From assembly GCA_913060475.1 (NCBI GenBank), contig CAJXSD010000004.1, positions 62,001 through 126,000 on the forward strand: a stretch of DNA of 64,000 nt, written 5' to 3'. The notes beneath the pieces were generated by a model. The model did no database searches, was not told where the DNA came from, and saw nothing but the letters and a program-made list of their open reading frames with translations. Shown here piece by piece: positions 1 to 9,422 of this stretch (position 1 is the first letter of the stretch; the number at the start of each line of letters is the position of its first letter). The translations under genes were made by a program, and so were the position numbers. The DNA comes from an uncultured Paracoccaceae bacterium. GTDB taxonomy: Bacteria; Pseudomonadota; Alphaproteobacteria; Rhodobacterales; Rhodobacteraceae.

Positions 1-947
1 TTGTTGGCGCGGGCGCAGCGATTGCTGAACCTGCGTTGATTTTCGATTTGGGCGGCAAGTTCGACAAATCATTCAACGAAATGGCATTCACTGGCGCAAA
101 GCGCTGGGCTGACGAAACAGGCAATTCATTCCGTGAAATCGAACTGCAATCCGAAGCGCAGCGTGAACAGGCTCTGCGTCGTTTCGCAGAAGCGGGCGCA
201 AACCCAATCGTAATGGCGGGCTTTGCCTTTGCATCAGCGTTGGAAACCGTTGCGGATGAATATCCAGACACAAAATTCGCGATCATCGACATGGTCGTTG
301 ACAAACCAAACGTGCGTTCCGTTGTGTTCAACGAACACGAAGGGTCATATCTGGTCGGTATGATGGCGGCGCAAGCGTCGAAATCAGGCACCGTTGGGTT
401 CATCGGTGGCATGGACATCCCGTTGATCCGTAAATTCGCCTGCGGCTATGTCCAAGGCGCCAAAGCGGTCAATCCAAATGCAACCGTCATTCAAAACATG
501 ACCGGCACAACACCTGCCGCATGGAACGACCCGGTCAAGGGATCTGAATTGACCAAAGCACAAATCGCCCAAGGCGCAGACGTTGTTTATGCAGCGGCAG
601 GCGGAACAGGCGTTGGTGTTCTGCAAACCGCCGCAGACGAAGGCATTCTGTCCATCGGCGTCGACAGCAACCAAAACTATATGCACCCAGGTAAAGTTCT
701 GACATCCATGATGAAACGCGTGGACAATGCCGTTTATGATGCCTTTACCCAAGGTGAGAATCTGGAAACAGGGTTTAACGTTATGGGTCTTTCCAATGGT
801 GGCGTAGGCTACGCGATGGATGACAATAACGCATCCCTTGTCAGCGCAGATATGCAAGCCGCCGTTGACGCAGCCGCAGCTGCAATCGGGGCCGGCGAAA
901 TCACTGTGCATGACTACATGTCAGACAACAGCTGCCCAGTAGAATAA
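1..947 (+). CDS. BMP family ABC transporter substrate-binding protein (5' partial)
   Basis: Periplasmic binding protein of a nucleoside/purine-type importer. The reading frame is open from base 3 at the left edge, so the start codon and most of the signal peptide are missing. The first visible residues (VGAGAAIAEPALIFDLGGKF) look like the end of a signal peptide followed by the family's typical mature N-terminus with the FDLGGKFDKSFN block. The GFIGGMDIPLIRKF segment is also characteristic of the BMP family. The stop is 3 bases before the ATPase gene, and two permeases follow, which completes an importer. The exact ligand is inferred from the family only. Confidence 0.93.
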   Translation, partial: VGAGAAIAEPALIFDLGGKFDKSFNEMAFTGAKRWADETGNSFREIELQSEAQREQALRRFAEAGANPIVMAGFAFASALETVADEYPDTKFAIIDMVVDKPNVRSVVFNEHEGSYLVGMMAAQASKSGTVGFIGGMDIPLIRKFACGYVQGAKAVNPNATVIQNMTGTTPAAWNDPVKGSELTKAQIAQGADVVYAAAGGTGVGVLQTAADEGILSIGVDSNQNYMHPGKVLTSMMKRVDNAVYDAFTQGENLETGFNVMGLSNGGVGYAMDDNNASLVSADMQAAVDAAAAAIGAGEITVHDYMSDNSCPVE

Positions 948-950
948 AAA

Positions 951-2513
951 ATGGCAGCGGTGCAATCTCAGGGGCGACAGGAAACTGTCGCCCCAGCCAT
1001 TGAGCTTGTTGGTATTTCAAAAGCCTTTGGCCCAGTTCAAGCAAACAAAGACATTTCAATTCGGGTAATGCCGGGAACCATCCATGGGATTATCGGCGAA
1101 AATGGTGCGGGCAAATCCACACTGATGTCCATTTTATATGGTTTTTACAAAGCGGACGCCGGCGAAATTTTCATCCATGGCAAGCGAACTCAAATTCCGG
1201 ACAGCCAAGCCGCCATTTCAGCGGGCATTGGGATGGTCTTCCAACATTTTAAGTTGGTCCAGAATTTCAGCGTTCTGGAAAACATCATTCTTGGCGCAGA
1301 GGACGGCGCATTACTACGCCCGTCCTTGGGCAAAGCGCGCAAAATTTTGGCAGATTTGGCCGAGGAATACGAATTAGATGTTGATCCAGATGCGTTGATC
1401 CAAGATTTATCTGTGGGACATCAGCAACGGGTCGAAATCCTAAAAGCGCTGTATCGCCAGGCGGATATTTTGATCTTGGATGAACCCACCGGCGTTTTGA
1501 CCCCATCCGAGGCGGACCAGTTGTTCCGCATTCTGGGCCGTCTGCGCGAAGAGGGTAAAACCATCATCCTAATCACGCATAAACTGCGCGAAATTATGGA
1601 TATCACGAATACGGTGTCCGTGATGCGTCGTGGACAAATGACGGCAACGGTTAAGACGGCTGAAACCAATCCCGAACATCTGGCCGAATTGATGGTCGGC
1701 CGCAAAGTGTTGTTGCGCGTTGATAAACAACCCGCGCAACCGGGCGCACCGATCCTGGAAATTGAAAACCTGCGGGTTCGTGACGATGCAGGCGTAGAAC
1801 GGATCAAGGGAATTTCCCTGTCCCTGCGCGCGGGCGAAGTGTTAGGGATCGCAGGCGTTGCAGGCAACGGGCAATCCGAATTGCTAGAGGTTCTGGGCGG
1901 TTACATGCCCGCCACCGGCACCCTGCGCATGATGGGATCAGAATTACCCCTGACTGGCCCCAACAGCGACGGCAAATCCCGCCGCGCCGCGGGCATTGCC
2001 CATGTTCCCGAAGATCGCCAAACCGAAGGTCTGGTCATGGATTTCATGGCCTGGGAAAATGTCGCCTTTGGCTATCATCGCAAGGACCGGTATCAATCCG
2101 GCATTTTGATGAACAACCGCGCGATTTATGCGGATGCGTCGGACAAAATGGAACGGTTTGATGTTCGTCCCCCCAACCCCAAACTCTCGGCCAAGAATTT
2201 TTCAGGCGGCAATCAACAAAAAATCGTCGTCGCCCGCGAAATCGAGGCAAATCCAGAGGTGTTGTTAATCGGACAGCCCACGCGGGGCGTGGACATCGGC
2301 GCGATTGAATTTATTCACAAACAAATCATTGAACTGCGCGATCAGGGCAAGGCGATTTTACTGGTGTCCGTTGAATTGGACGAAATCATGTCACTGTCTG
2401 ACCGCATTGCCGTAATGTTTGACGGCCGCATCATGGGCGAACGTTTGCCAGATCAAACCAATGAAAAAGAATTGGGTATGATGATGGCCGGCATCGCAGA
2501 GGGGGCACAATAA
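951..2513 (+). CDS. ABC transporter ATP-binding protein, double-domain (nucleoside importer type)
   Basis: Cytoplasmic ATPase that drives the BMP-type importer. At 520 aa it holds two ABC domains, like the YufO/RbsA class. The first domain has a complete Walker A (GENGAGKST, residues 49-57), a variant signature LSVGHQQR and Walker B ILILDEPTG. The second has a degenerate Walker A (GVAGNGQSE, no Lys), a full signature FSGGNQQK and an LLIGQPTRGVD Walker B, as is usual in this class, so probably only one site hydrolyses well. It starts 3 bases after the binding-protein stop, and its own stop overlaps the next ATG by one base (TAATG). This indicates one operon with translational coupling. Confidence 0.95.
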   Translation: MAAVQSQGRQETVAPAIELVGISKAFGPVQANKDISIRVMPGTIHGIIGENGAGKSTLMSILYGFYKADAGEIFIHGKRTQIPDSQAAISAGIGMVFQHFKLVQNFSVLENIILGAEDGALLRPSLGKARKILADLAEEYELDVDPDALIQDLSVGHQQRVEILKALYRQADILILDEPTGVLTPSEADQLFRILGRLREEGKTIILITHKLREIMDITNTVSVMRRGQMTATVKTAETNPEHLAELMVGRKVLLRVDKQPAQPGAPILEIENLRVRDDAGVERIKGISLSLRAGEVLGIAGVAGNGQSELLEVLGGYMPATGTLRMMGSELPLTGPNSDGKSRRAAGIAHVPEDRQTEGLVMDFMAWENVAFGYHRKDRYQSGILMNNRAIYADASDKMERFDVRPPNPKLSAKNFSGGNQQKIVVAREIEANPEVLLIGQPTRGVDIGAIEFIHKQIIELRDQGKAILLVSVELDEIMSLSDRIAVMFDGRIMGERLPDQTNEKELGMMMAGIAEGAQ

Positions 2514-3607
2514 TGCAAAAAATGCCAGCTTGGGCAGACATTGTTCTGATCCCATTAATTTCATTGTTTTTAGCTGCTGCAATTTCAGGATTGGTGATCC
2601 TGGGCATCGGCGAAGACCCGGTGGCTGCCGTTAAAATGATGGTGTCCGGCGCGGTCGGGTCGACCTATGGTTGGGGCTATACGTTATATTACGCAACCAA
2701 CTTTATGTTCACGGGCTTGGCCGTGGCTGTGGCGTTCCATGCGCGGATGTTTAACATCGGTGGCGAAGGACAGGCCATGCTGGGCGGTTTGGGCGTAGCT
2801 CTGGTCGCGCTTTATATCCCCTGGCCACATTGGACCGTGGCACTGATCGGCTGTAGCGTTGGGGCTGCCCTTTTGGGGGCCGCTTGGGCCTATGTTCCGG
2901 CTGTTTTGCAGGCCAAGCGTGGCAGCCATATCGTGATTACGACGATCATGTTCAATTTTATCGCGGCAGCTTTGTTGAATTATTTGTTGGTAAACATTTT
3001 GCGCCCGCCATCGTCGATGGACCCCGCGACCGCCAGTTTTCCAGCCAGCACACATTTGCCCACATTGCATGATTTGTTAACACCGCTTGGCATCAGCTTT
3101 TCCAAAGCGGCGCCCGCGAATGTTAGCTTGGTCGTCGCGCTGTTGGCTGCTGTGTTTGTGTGGTTGCTGATATGGCGCACGAAATTGGGCTATGAAATAC
3201 GCGCCTTTGGCCAGTCAGAATCGGCGGCCAAATATGCGGGGATCAATCCGATCAAAATTACCGTGGTATCAATGCTGATTTCTGGTGGTTTGGCCGGAAT
3301 GATGGCCATTAACACCACAATGGGTGAAAGTGAACGGTTGATTTTGAACATGACCGAAGGTGCTGGATTTATCGGCATCGCTGTGGCTCTGATGGGGCGC
3401 AGCCACCCGTTTGGCGTGGTATTGGCATCCATCCTGTTTGGGTTTTTGTACCAAGGCGGGGCAGAATTGGCGTTGTGGACATCCATCCCACGCGAATTGA
3501 TTGTTGTGATCCAAGCTTTGGTCATTTTGTTCACGGGTGCGCTGGATAACATGGTGCGCGCGCCGTTGGAAAAAATGTTTATCAAACTGAACCGGAACAA
3601 GGGGTAA
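2513..3607 (+). CDS. ABC transporter permease (YufP-like)
   Basis: First inner-membrane permease of the nucleoside-type importer, 364 aa with about ten hydrophobic segments. The family block FNIGGEGQAMLGG (around residues 80-92) and the cytoplasmic EIRAFGQSESAAKYAGIN coupling segment place it in the BPD_transp_2 permease family. Its ATG overlaps the ATPase stop codon by one base, and the second permease follows after 4 bases. Membrane topology is judged by eye from hydrophobicity. Confidence 0.94.
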   Translation: MQKMPAWADIVLIPLISLFLAAAISGLVILGIGEDPVAAVKMMVSGAVGSTYGWGYTLYYATNFMFTGLAVAVAFHARMFNIGGEGQAMLGGLGVALVALYIPWPHWTVALIGCSVGAALLGAAWAYVPAVLQAKRGSHIVITTIMFNFIAAALLNYLLVNILRPPSSMDPATASFPASTHLPTLHDLLTPLGISFSKAAPANVSLVVALLAAVFVWLLIWRTKLGYEIRAFGQSESAAKYAGINPIKITVVSMLISGGLAGMMAINTTMGESERLILNMTEGAGFIGIAVALMGRSHPFGVVLASILFGFLYQGGAELALWTSIPRELIVVIQALVILFTGALDNMVRAPLEKMFIKLNRNKG

Positions 3608-3611
3608 AGCC

Positions 3612-4583
3612 ATGCAATTTTTTATCGACTTGTTAACCGTATCGGATTCGACATTACGTTTGGCAACACCACTGTTACTGGCCTGTCTTGCAGGGTTATT
3701 TTCAGAACGCGCCGGCATTTTCGACATCGGGCTAGAAGGCAAGATGTTAGCAGCCGCGTTTTTTTCAGCGGCCGTGGCATTTGTGTCGGGATCTGTGTTC
3801 TTGGGACTACTGGCGGGGATTGCAGCGTCTTTGGCGTTGTCTCTGCTGCATGGATTGGCCTCGATCACATTTCGCGGGAATCAATTGATTTCCGGCGTGG
3901 CCATCAATTTTTTGGCGGCAGGCATGACCGTATTGGTCGCCCAAAGCTGGTTCCAGCAAGGCGGCCGAACCCCGTCGTTGTTTGGGGGCGCACGATTTGA
4001 ATCGCTGGACCTGCCCTTTACCAATGCGCTTGCGGGTCTGCCATTTCTGGGGCCCATCTATGCGGAATTGATTTCAGGGCATTCGATTTTGGTTTATCTG
4101 GCACTGGCATGCGTACCAGCGTCCTGGTGGGTTCTGTACCGCACCCGCTTTGGCCTGCGGCTGCGCGCCGTCGGAGAAGCGCCCGAAGCGGTCGACACCG
4201 CGGGCATTTCTGTGGTTGGACTGCGTTATAGCGCCGTGATGATCTGCGGCGTGTTGTGCGGTATTGCAGGCGCCTATATGGCGACGGCATTACAGGCCGG
4301 GTTCGTCAAAGATATGACCGCTGGGCGCGGCTATATCGCGCTTGCCGCTCTGATTTTTGCCAAATGGCGGCCTTGGTATGCGCTGTATTCTTGTTTGCTG
4401 TTCGGGTTTTTGCAGGCTTTGGCGTTGCGTCCTGACCTGATCGAAAAATACCTAGGGTTCCATGTCCAGGTGCAATTGCTAGATGCTCTGCCCTATGTTC
4501 TGACGGTGATCATCCTGGCCGGGTTTGTTGGCAAAGCCATCCCCCCCCGCGCCGGCGGCGAACCCTATGTAAAAGAACGATAG
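3612..4583 (+). CDS. ABC transporter permease (YufQ-like)
   Basis: Second permease of the importer, 323 aa, BPD_transp_2 family. It shows the paired hallmarks FDIGLEGKMLAAAF near residue 37 and the coupling segment LRLRAVGEAPEAVDTAGI near residue 180. It is the last gene of the cassette. A rho-independent terminator lies 10 bases after its stop. With the preceding three genes it forms a complete binding protein-ATPase-permease-permease importer. Confidence 0.94.
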   Translation: MQFFIDLLTVSDSTLRLATPLLLACLAGLFSERAGIFDIGLEGKMLAAAFFSAAVAFVSGSVFLGLLAGIAASLALSLLHGLASITFRGNQLISGVAINFLAAGMTVLVAQSWFQQGGRTPSLFGGARFESLDLPFTNALAGLPFLGPIYAELISGHSILVYLALACVPASWWVLYRTRFGLRLRAVGEAPEAVDTAGISVVGLRYSAVMICGVLCGIAGAYMATALQAGFVKDMTAGRGYIALAALIFAKWRPWYALYSCLLFGFLQALALRPDLIEKYLGFHVQVQLLDALPYVLTVIILAGFVGKAIPPRAGGEPYVKER

Positions 4584-4592
4584 ATAACATCT

Positions 4593-4630
4593 AGGCCTGC
4601 GACAAAATTACGCCGCAGGCCTTGCTTTTT
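4593..4630 (+). terminator. Rho-independent terminator of the ABC importer operon
   Basis: AGGCCTGCG (4593-4601) pairs perfectly with CGCAGGCCT (4614-4622) across a 12-base loop. TGCTTTTT follows on the plus strand. It lies between the last permease gene and the TauE-like gene. Confidence 0.8.
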
Positions 4631-4655
4631 CGATCCAGACTGCGATAGATCATAT

Positions 4656-5576
4656 ATGCAGTTTTACCTACCCATAGCAGAAGTATCGGTGAACATTTTC
4701 CTGGTCCTTGGACTGGGGGGAATCGTTGGCATTCTGTCGGGTATGTTTGGCGTTGGTGGGGGGTTTTTGTTGACCCCTCTTTTGTTTTTTATTGGCATCC
4801 CGCCGGCCGTCGCGGTGGCCACGCAATCCACGCAAATTGTAGCATCGTCCATTTCCGGAGTTTTGGCGCATTTACAGCGTAAAACCGTCGATTTCAAAAT
4901 GGGGTCGATATTGGTGATCGGCGGTTTGATCGGCGCCGGACTGGGTGTTATATTATTTAATTACCTGAAATCACTGGGTCAGGTCGATCTGCTGGTTCGC
5001 CTATGTTATGTGGTGTTCTTGGGCGTCATCGGTGGGCTGATGTTTATCGAAAGTCTGCGCGCCATGCGCCGCCAAAAACAGGGCTATACCCCTGCCCCAC
5101 GCCGCAAACGGGGTTTGGTGGAAACGCTGCCATTCAAAATGCGGTTTCGAACATCTGGCCTGTATATCTCGGTGATCCCCCCTTTGATCGTCGGATTATG
5201 CGTGGGCGTCCTATCGGCCATCATGGGCGTTGGCGGGGGATTTATCATGATCCCCGCAATGATTTATGTCCTGCATATGCCGACCAAGGTTGTTGTGGGA
5301 ACATCCCTGTATCAGATCATTTTTGTAACTGCATTCACCACCATCCTGCATTCCGTCACCAGCCAGACGGTGGACGTGGTTTTGGCGATATTGTTATTAC
5401 TGGGTGCGGTGATCGGCGCACAATTTGGCACACAAATCGGGGCAAGGCTTAAGGCGGAACAGCTGCGGATATTGTTGGCCACTATGGTATTACTGGTTTG
5501 TTTCAAAATCGCATTGGAACTACTGATTGAACCTACAGAGCTGTATTCGATCAGTCGCGTGGCCATCCTGCCATGA
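4656..5576 (+). CDS. Sulfite exporter TauE/SafE family membrane protein
   Basis: Integral membrane protein of 306 aa with about eight hydrophobic segments. The two internally repeated glycine-rich motifs of the family are present: GMFGVGGGFLLTPLL near residue 30 and AIMGVGGGFIMIPAM near residue 188. The family includes exporters of sulfite, sulfoacetate and other organosulfur anions, and the real substrate cannot be read from sequence. The stop overlaps the next gene's ATG by four bases (ATGA), so the two are translationally coupled and probably work together. Confidence 0.93.
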   Translation: MQFYLPIAEVSVNIFLVLGLGGIVGILSGMFGVGGGFLLTPLLFFIGIPPAVAVATQSTQIVASSISGVLAHLQRKTVDFKMGSILVIGGLIGAGLGVILFNYLKSLGQVDLLVRLCYVVFLGVIGGLMFIESLRAMRRQKQGYTPAPRRKRGLVETLPFKMRFRTSGLYISVIPPLIVGLCVGVLSAIMGVGGGFIMIPAMIYVLHMPTKVVVGTSLYQIIFVTAFTTILHSVTSQTVDVVLAILLLLGAVIGAQFGTQIGARLKAEQLRILLATMVLLVCFKIALELLIEPTELYSISRVAILP

Positions 5577-6325
5577 TCCGTATTGTTTGCGCCCTGATCC
5601 TGTTCCTTGCATCCGCAGCGCAGGCGGAAAATATCGTTTTGGGCATGAACCATGACGAAGTCAAAATTACCGCAAATTTTGACGGATCGGAAATCTTGAT
5701 TTTTGGTGCGATCAAACGCGATGCACCGCAGGCGCAGGGCGCATTGGGCGTGATCGTGACCATCGTTGGCCCCAATGAACGCGTCAAGGTACGTCGCAAG
5801 GAACGCAAATTCGGGATCTGGATGAATACCGACGAAATCGAAGTTGACGCAGCGCCCAGTTTCTATGCTGTCGCCACATCGATGGCATGGGGCGACATTA
5901 TTTCCGATACCGAGGATCTGCGCCATCGCATATCCATTCCCCGTGCCATCCGTGCAGTGGACACCCGCGTGACGGATACGGACCTGTTTAATGACGCGCT
6001 AAAACGCATTCGTGAATCGCAGGGCAAATACGGGATCTATGAAAATGGTGTGATTTTGGACCAAGACACGCTGTTTCAAACACGCATCCCCATGCCGGCC
6101 AATTTGACGGCGGGCGATTACAAAACACGCATTTTTTTGACGCGCGACCGGCAGGTTGTTTCAAATTTTGAAACGGTCATCGATGTCCGCAAAGTGGGGA
6201 TCGAAGAATTCCTATACACCCTGGCGCATGAACAGCCGTTTTTATATGCGCTAATGTCCTTGGCCATTGCGGTTGTGGCAGGATGGGGTGCGTCAGCATT
6301 TTTCCGCATGCTGCGCACCCAGTGA
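5573..6325 (+). CDS. TIGR02186 family protein
   Basis: A 250-aa protein of unknown function that I recognise as the alphaproteobacterial TIGR02186 family. An N-terminal signal peptide ends near AAQAEN (residue 20). A beta-rich exported region follows (GMNHDEVKITANFDGSEI), and a single C-terminal membrane segment lies near residues 222-242. It is probably an inner-membrane-anchored periplasmic protein. The ATGA overlap with the TauE/SafE gene suggests an accessory role for that exporter, which is an inference. It ends 2 bases before the convergent SDR gene. Confidence 0.88.
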   Translation: MIRIVCALILFLASAAQAENIVLGMNHDEVKITANFDGSEILIFGAIKRDAPQAQGALGVIVTIVGPNERVKVRRKERKFGIWMNTDEIEVDAAPSFYAVATSMAWGDIISDTEDLRHRISIPRAIRAVDTRVTDTDLFNDALKRIRESQGKYGIYENGVILDQDTLFQTRIPMPANLTAGDYKTRIFLTRDRQVVSNFETVIDVRKVGIEEFLYTLAHEQPFLYALMSLAIAVVAGWGASAFFRMLRTQ

Positions 6326-6327
6326 TG

Positions 6328-7092
6328 TCACCGCGGCGCCATGCGAATGGCACCGTCCAGTCGAATTGTTTCGCCGTTCAGCATATCGTTTTCGAAAATA
6401 TGACAGACCATTTTCGCATATTCAGCCGGATGGCCCAGTCGTGACGGGAACGGCACCTGTTGGCCCAGCGATTCCTGAACCTCTTGCGGTAATGATTCCA
6501 GCAGTGGGGTTAGAAACAAACCGGGTGCGATGGACATAACACGCACGCCCGTTTGTGCCAAATCGCGCGCCATCGGCAGGGTCATGCCAACAATGCCACC
6601 CTTGGATGCGGCATAGGCCACCTGCCCAATTTGCCCGTCATAGGCGGCCACGGACGCGGTGTTGACAATCACCCCCCGCGCGCCATCTGCCGTTAGCGGG
6701 TCGTTGCGTGTCATCCACATCGCCGCCTGCGAGGCCACGTTAAAGGTGCCGATCAAGTTGACGGAAATCACTTTGGAAAACAAACCTGCGTCATGGGCCT
6801 GATCACGCGATACGGTTTTGGCAGCTGGGCCGATACCGGCGCAATTCACTGCCAAATGTAATCCGCCGTCCTGCGCCACCTTGGCGACGGATGCCGCGAC
6901 CTGATCAGAATTGGTCACATCGACCTGTTCGAAGCGGGCCCCTGTTTCTGCGACCACCTGTTCAGCCGCGTCTGCGTTCATATCGAATATGGTGACACGC
7001 ACACCCTTGGCAGATAACGCGCGCACTGTGGACGCGCCCAGCCCCGATGCACCCCCTGTTACAATCGCAACTGTTTTTTCGGAAAACTCCAT
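6328..7092 (-). CDS. SDR family NAD(P)-dependent oxidoreductase (3-hydroxyacyl-CoA dehydrogenase type 2-like)
   Basis: Cytosolic short-chain dehydrogenase of 254 aa. The cofactor motif [12 protein letters not shown] lies at residues 11-22, NCAG near residue 84, and the active-site Ser-Tyr-Lys set appears as [10 protein letters not shown] then VAYAASKGG. The segment order and the C-terminal [13 protein letters not shown] resemble HSD17B10-type 3-hydroxy-2-methylbutyryl-CoA / 3-hydroxyacyl-CoA dehydrogenases. This fits the neighbouring acyl-CoA genes. The precise substrate is inferred. Confidence 0.9.
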   Translation of the reverse strand: MEFSEKTVAIVTGGASGLGASTVRALSAKGVRVTIFDMNADAAEQVVAETGARFEQVDVTNSDQVAASVAKVAQDGGLHLAVNCAGIGPAAKTVSRDQAHDAGLFSKVISVNLIGTFNVASQAAMWMTRNDPLTADGARGVIVNTASVAAYDGQIGQVAYAASKGGIVGMTLPMARDLAQTGVRVMSIAPGLFLTPLLESLPQEVQESLGQQVPFPSRLGHPAEYAKMVCHIFENDMLNGETIRLDGAIRMAPR

Positions 7093-7213
7093 GCCTATGC
7101 CTCTTGCTTGGGAAATTGGGGGGATATTAGAACGGGGTTTGCAAAATGTGCATGTGACCCTACGTCACGAAAAAGAGATTGTTATTTTTGTCCCCTTGTT
7201 TGAATATGCCACC

Positions 7214-7645
7214 ATGACACAGACAGCCCCAGACCACCGATCCGATTTTTTCGATTTCCAAACACTGGACACACGGTGGATGGATAATGACGCCTATGGC
7301 CATATGAATAATGTTGTGCATTATTCGCTGATAGACACGGCCGTCACGAATTGGCAGCGCGCGCGTGGATTTTTCGATCTGACGGATGTGCAATTTTTCG
7401 TGGTGGAAAGCGGCTGCAAATATCTGGCACAGGCGGCCTATCCCGACACAATCCATCTGGGGCTATGCGTGACGCATATCGGGCGCACATCTTGGCGCTA
7501 TGATGTTGGACTGTTTCGCAATGATGATGATCGCGCCTTTGCGCTTGGGTTTTTCGCGCAGGTCCAAGTGGACGCGAAAACACAACGCCCCACACCGATG
7601 GGGGCATTGGTGTTGGATCATCTAAAATCTGTTCAGCGCAGGTAA
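7214..7645 (+). CDS. Acyl-CoA thioesterase, hotdog fold (4HBT family)
   Basis: Small cytosolic thioesterase of 143 aa. The start at 7214 (MTQTAPD) is chosen because the family's homologous part begins there. The frame extends upstream but has no recognisable content. The catalytic loop DNDAYGHMNN near residues 22-31 is the 4-hydroxybenzoyl-CoA thioesterase signature with its Asp. The gene is divergent from the SDR and convergent with the hydratase (4-base gap). The acyl-CoA substrate is not determinable. Confidence 0.9.
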   Translation: MTQTAPDHRSDFFDFQTLDTRWMDNDAYGHMNNVVHYSLIDTAVTNWQRARGFFDLTDVQFFVVESGCKYLAQAAYPDTIHLGLCVTHIGRTSWRYDVGLFRNDDDRAFALGFFAQVQVDAKTQRPTPMGALVLDHLKSVQRR

Positions 7646-7649
7646 ACTC

Positions 7650-8438
7650 CTAGGCCCAGCGTGGTTTGGTTTTGCCTAAAAACGATGCAATCCCGTGTGC
7701 CGCCTCTTCTGTTTCCCAGGTGTCGGCAAGGCGCGTGATGGTGTCATCGATGACAGCCGCATCAATTCGCGGCCCCAAGGATCGCGCCAAGGCCTTGGAC
7801 GCGGCAACCGCACCAGGTGCCACCGACAGATATGGTTTAATTTCATCGCCTATGCGCTGATCCAACTGATCGGGTTCCACCACATCACTGACCAAACCCA
7901 ATGTCATGGCTTGATCGGCCGGAAACACACGTGACGACATAAACACATGGCGCGCATTGCGTTCGCCCATTTTCGCCAACACATAGGGGCTGATCGTTGC
8001 GGGGATCAAACCTAATCGCGTTTCGGTAAAGGCAAATTTGGTACCCTGCGCCGCGATGACCACATCACACACACTACACAGCCCAACCCCACCGCCAAAG
8101 GCACCACCATGCACGCGCCCAATCACAGGCTGGGGCAAGGTGTTCAGCGCAAATAGCATATCGGCCAATTTTCGCGCCTCGCGCATGCGTTGATCGCGAT
8201 CGGCCTCGATTTGTTGTTGCATCCACCCCAAATCGGCACCCGCACAGAATACATCCCCCTGCCCAGATAGGATCACGGCGCGCATGCTGCTGTCGGCAGA
8301 CACGGTCGCGGCAAATTGCGTCAATTCCGCAATCATTTTCCCTGACATTGCGTTGCGTTTTTCGGGGCGGGCCAATGCGACAGACACCACGCCGGCATCA
8401 TCACGCGTCACCGCTAATGTTTCAAACGTGTTCATCAT
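7650..8438 (-). CDS. Enoyl-CoA hydratase/isomerase family protein (probable methylglutaconyl-CoA hydratase)
   Basis: Crotonase-fold enzyme, 262 aa. The oxyanion-hole segments are GDVFCAGADLGWM (around residues 60-72) and GGAFGGGVGLCSVCDV (around 110-125), followed by the acidic FTETRLGLIPATIS stretch. It overlaps the upstream HMG-CoA lyase gene by 4 bases (ATGA). This coupling suggests it hydrates 3-methylglutaconyl-CoA, the step just before the lyase in leucine degradation. The specific substrate is inferred from context. Confidence 0.9.
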   Translation of the reverse strand: MMNTFETLAVTRDDAGVVSVALARPEKRNAMSGKMIAELTQFAATVSADSSMRAVILSGQGDVFCAGADLGWMQQQIEADRDQRMREARKLADMLFALNTLPQPVIGRVHGGAFGGGVGLCSVCDVVIAAQGTKFAFTETRLGLIPATISPYVLAKMGERNARHVFMSSRVFPADQAMTLGLVSDVVEPDQLDQRIGDEIKPYLSVAPGAVAASKALARSLGPRIDAAVIDDTITRLADTWETEEAAHGIASFLGKTKPRWA

Positions 8439-9286
8439 GCGCGTAATCCTTTCGCAAAGGTTGCGACCTGGGCCAATCGTTCACGGTCGATGCCCGTTTC
8501 AAACCCTTGGGCCTGTAAAAAATCGACCACCTGTTCTGTCGCAACATTGCCCTGCGCACCGGGGGCATAGGGGCAGCCGCCCAAGCCGCCCACAGCCGCA
8601 TCAAACGCCCGCAGACCCATATCCAGTGACACGGCAATATTTTCAATCGCCCGGCCCTGGGTTTCGTGGAAATGCCCCGCCAATTGGTCGGCATTAATAT
8701 CGGCCAAAACGGTATCCAACATCGCGCGGGTGGTGTCTGGGGTGGCCGCCCCAATCGTATCACCCAAGGACACCTGATAACAGCCCATATCCATCAGCTG
8801 CGCAGCCACCTGCGCCACGGATTTTGGCGCGACCGCCCCGTCATAGGGGCAATTGGTGACACATGATACATATCCGCGCACACGCAGACCCGCAGATTTC
8901 GCTGCGGTCATGACAGGCTGAAATCGATGAATACTCTCGGCGATGGAACAATTGATATTGGCTTTGCTGAACCCTTCGGATGCGGATGCGAAAATGGCCA
9001 CCTCGTCCGCACCAGCGGCCAATGCGTTTTCAAACCCACGTTCATTCGGGGTCAGCGCCGCATAAACCACATTCGTTTTGCGTGAAATGCCCGCCAGGAC
9101 CTGCGCAGCGTCTGCCATTTGGGGCACCCATTTAGGGCTGACAAAGCTGGTGACTTCGATATTTCGAAACCCGCAATCGGACAGTTTGTCAACCAATGCG
9201 ACCTTGTCCGCCGTTGCAATCAGCGTGCGTTCATTTTGCAGGCCATCACGCGGCCCCATTTCATAAAGTGTTACAAAATCTGACAT
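8435..9286 (-). CDS. mvaB: Hydroxymethylglutaryl-CoA lyase
   Basis: Cleaves HMG-CoA to acetoacetate and acetyl-CoA, the last step of leucine catabolism. The 283-aa TIM barrel carries the metal/substrate loop EMGPRDGLQNE at residues 9-19, the SLGDTIGAATP strand near 190, and the catalytic-cysteine loop GGLGGCPYAPGAQGN near 232. It is the first gene of a two-gene minus-strand unit with the hydratase. The methylcrotonyl-CoA carboxylase and isovaleryl-CoA dehydrogenase genes that often accompany it are not in this window. Confidence 0.94.
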   Translation of the reverse strand: MSDFVTLYEMGPRDGLQNERTLIATADKVALVDKLSDCGFRNIEVTSFVSPKWVPQMADAAQVLAGISRKTNVVYAALTPNERGFENALAAGADEVAIFASASEGFSKANINCSIAESIHRFQPVMTAAKSAGLRVRGYVSCVTNCPYDGAVAPKSVAQVAAQLMDMGCYQVSLGDTIGAATPDTTRAMLDTVLADINADQLAGHFHETQGRAIENIAVSLDMGLRAFDAAVGGLGGCPYAPGAQGNVATEQVVDFLQAQGFETGIDRERLAQVATFAKGLRA

Positions 9287-9422
9287 ATCTTCCCCTTTGG
9301 CAGCAGATTACACCGATGCCCCCGCAACGCAAGGCTCATAAAAAATCAATCTGGACCCCCATTGCCTTTGGGCTAAATGTGGATATGGATAAGATAATTC
9401 AGGTCCTAAGCAAGGTTTCAAG

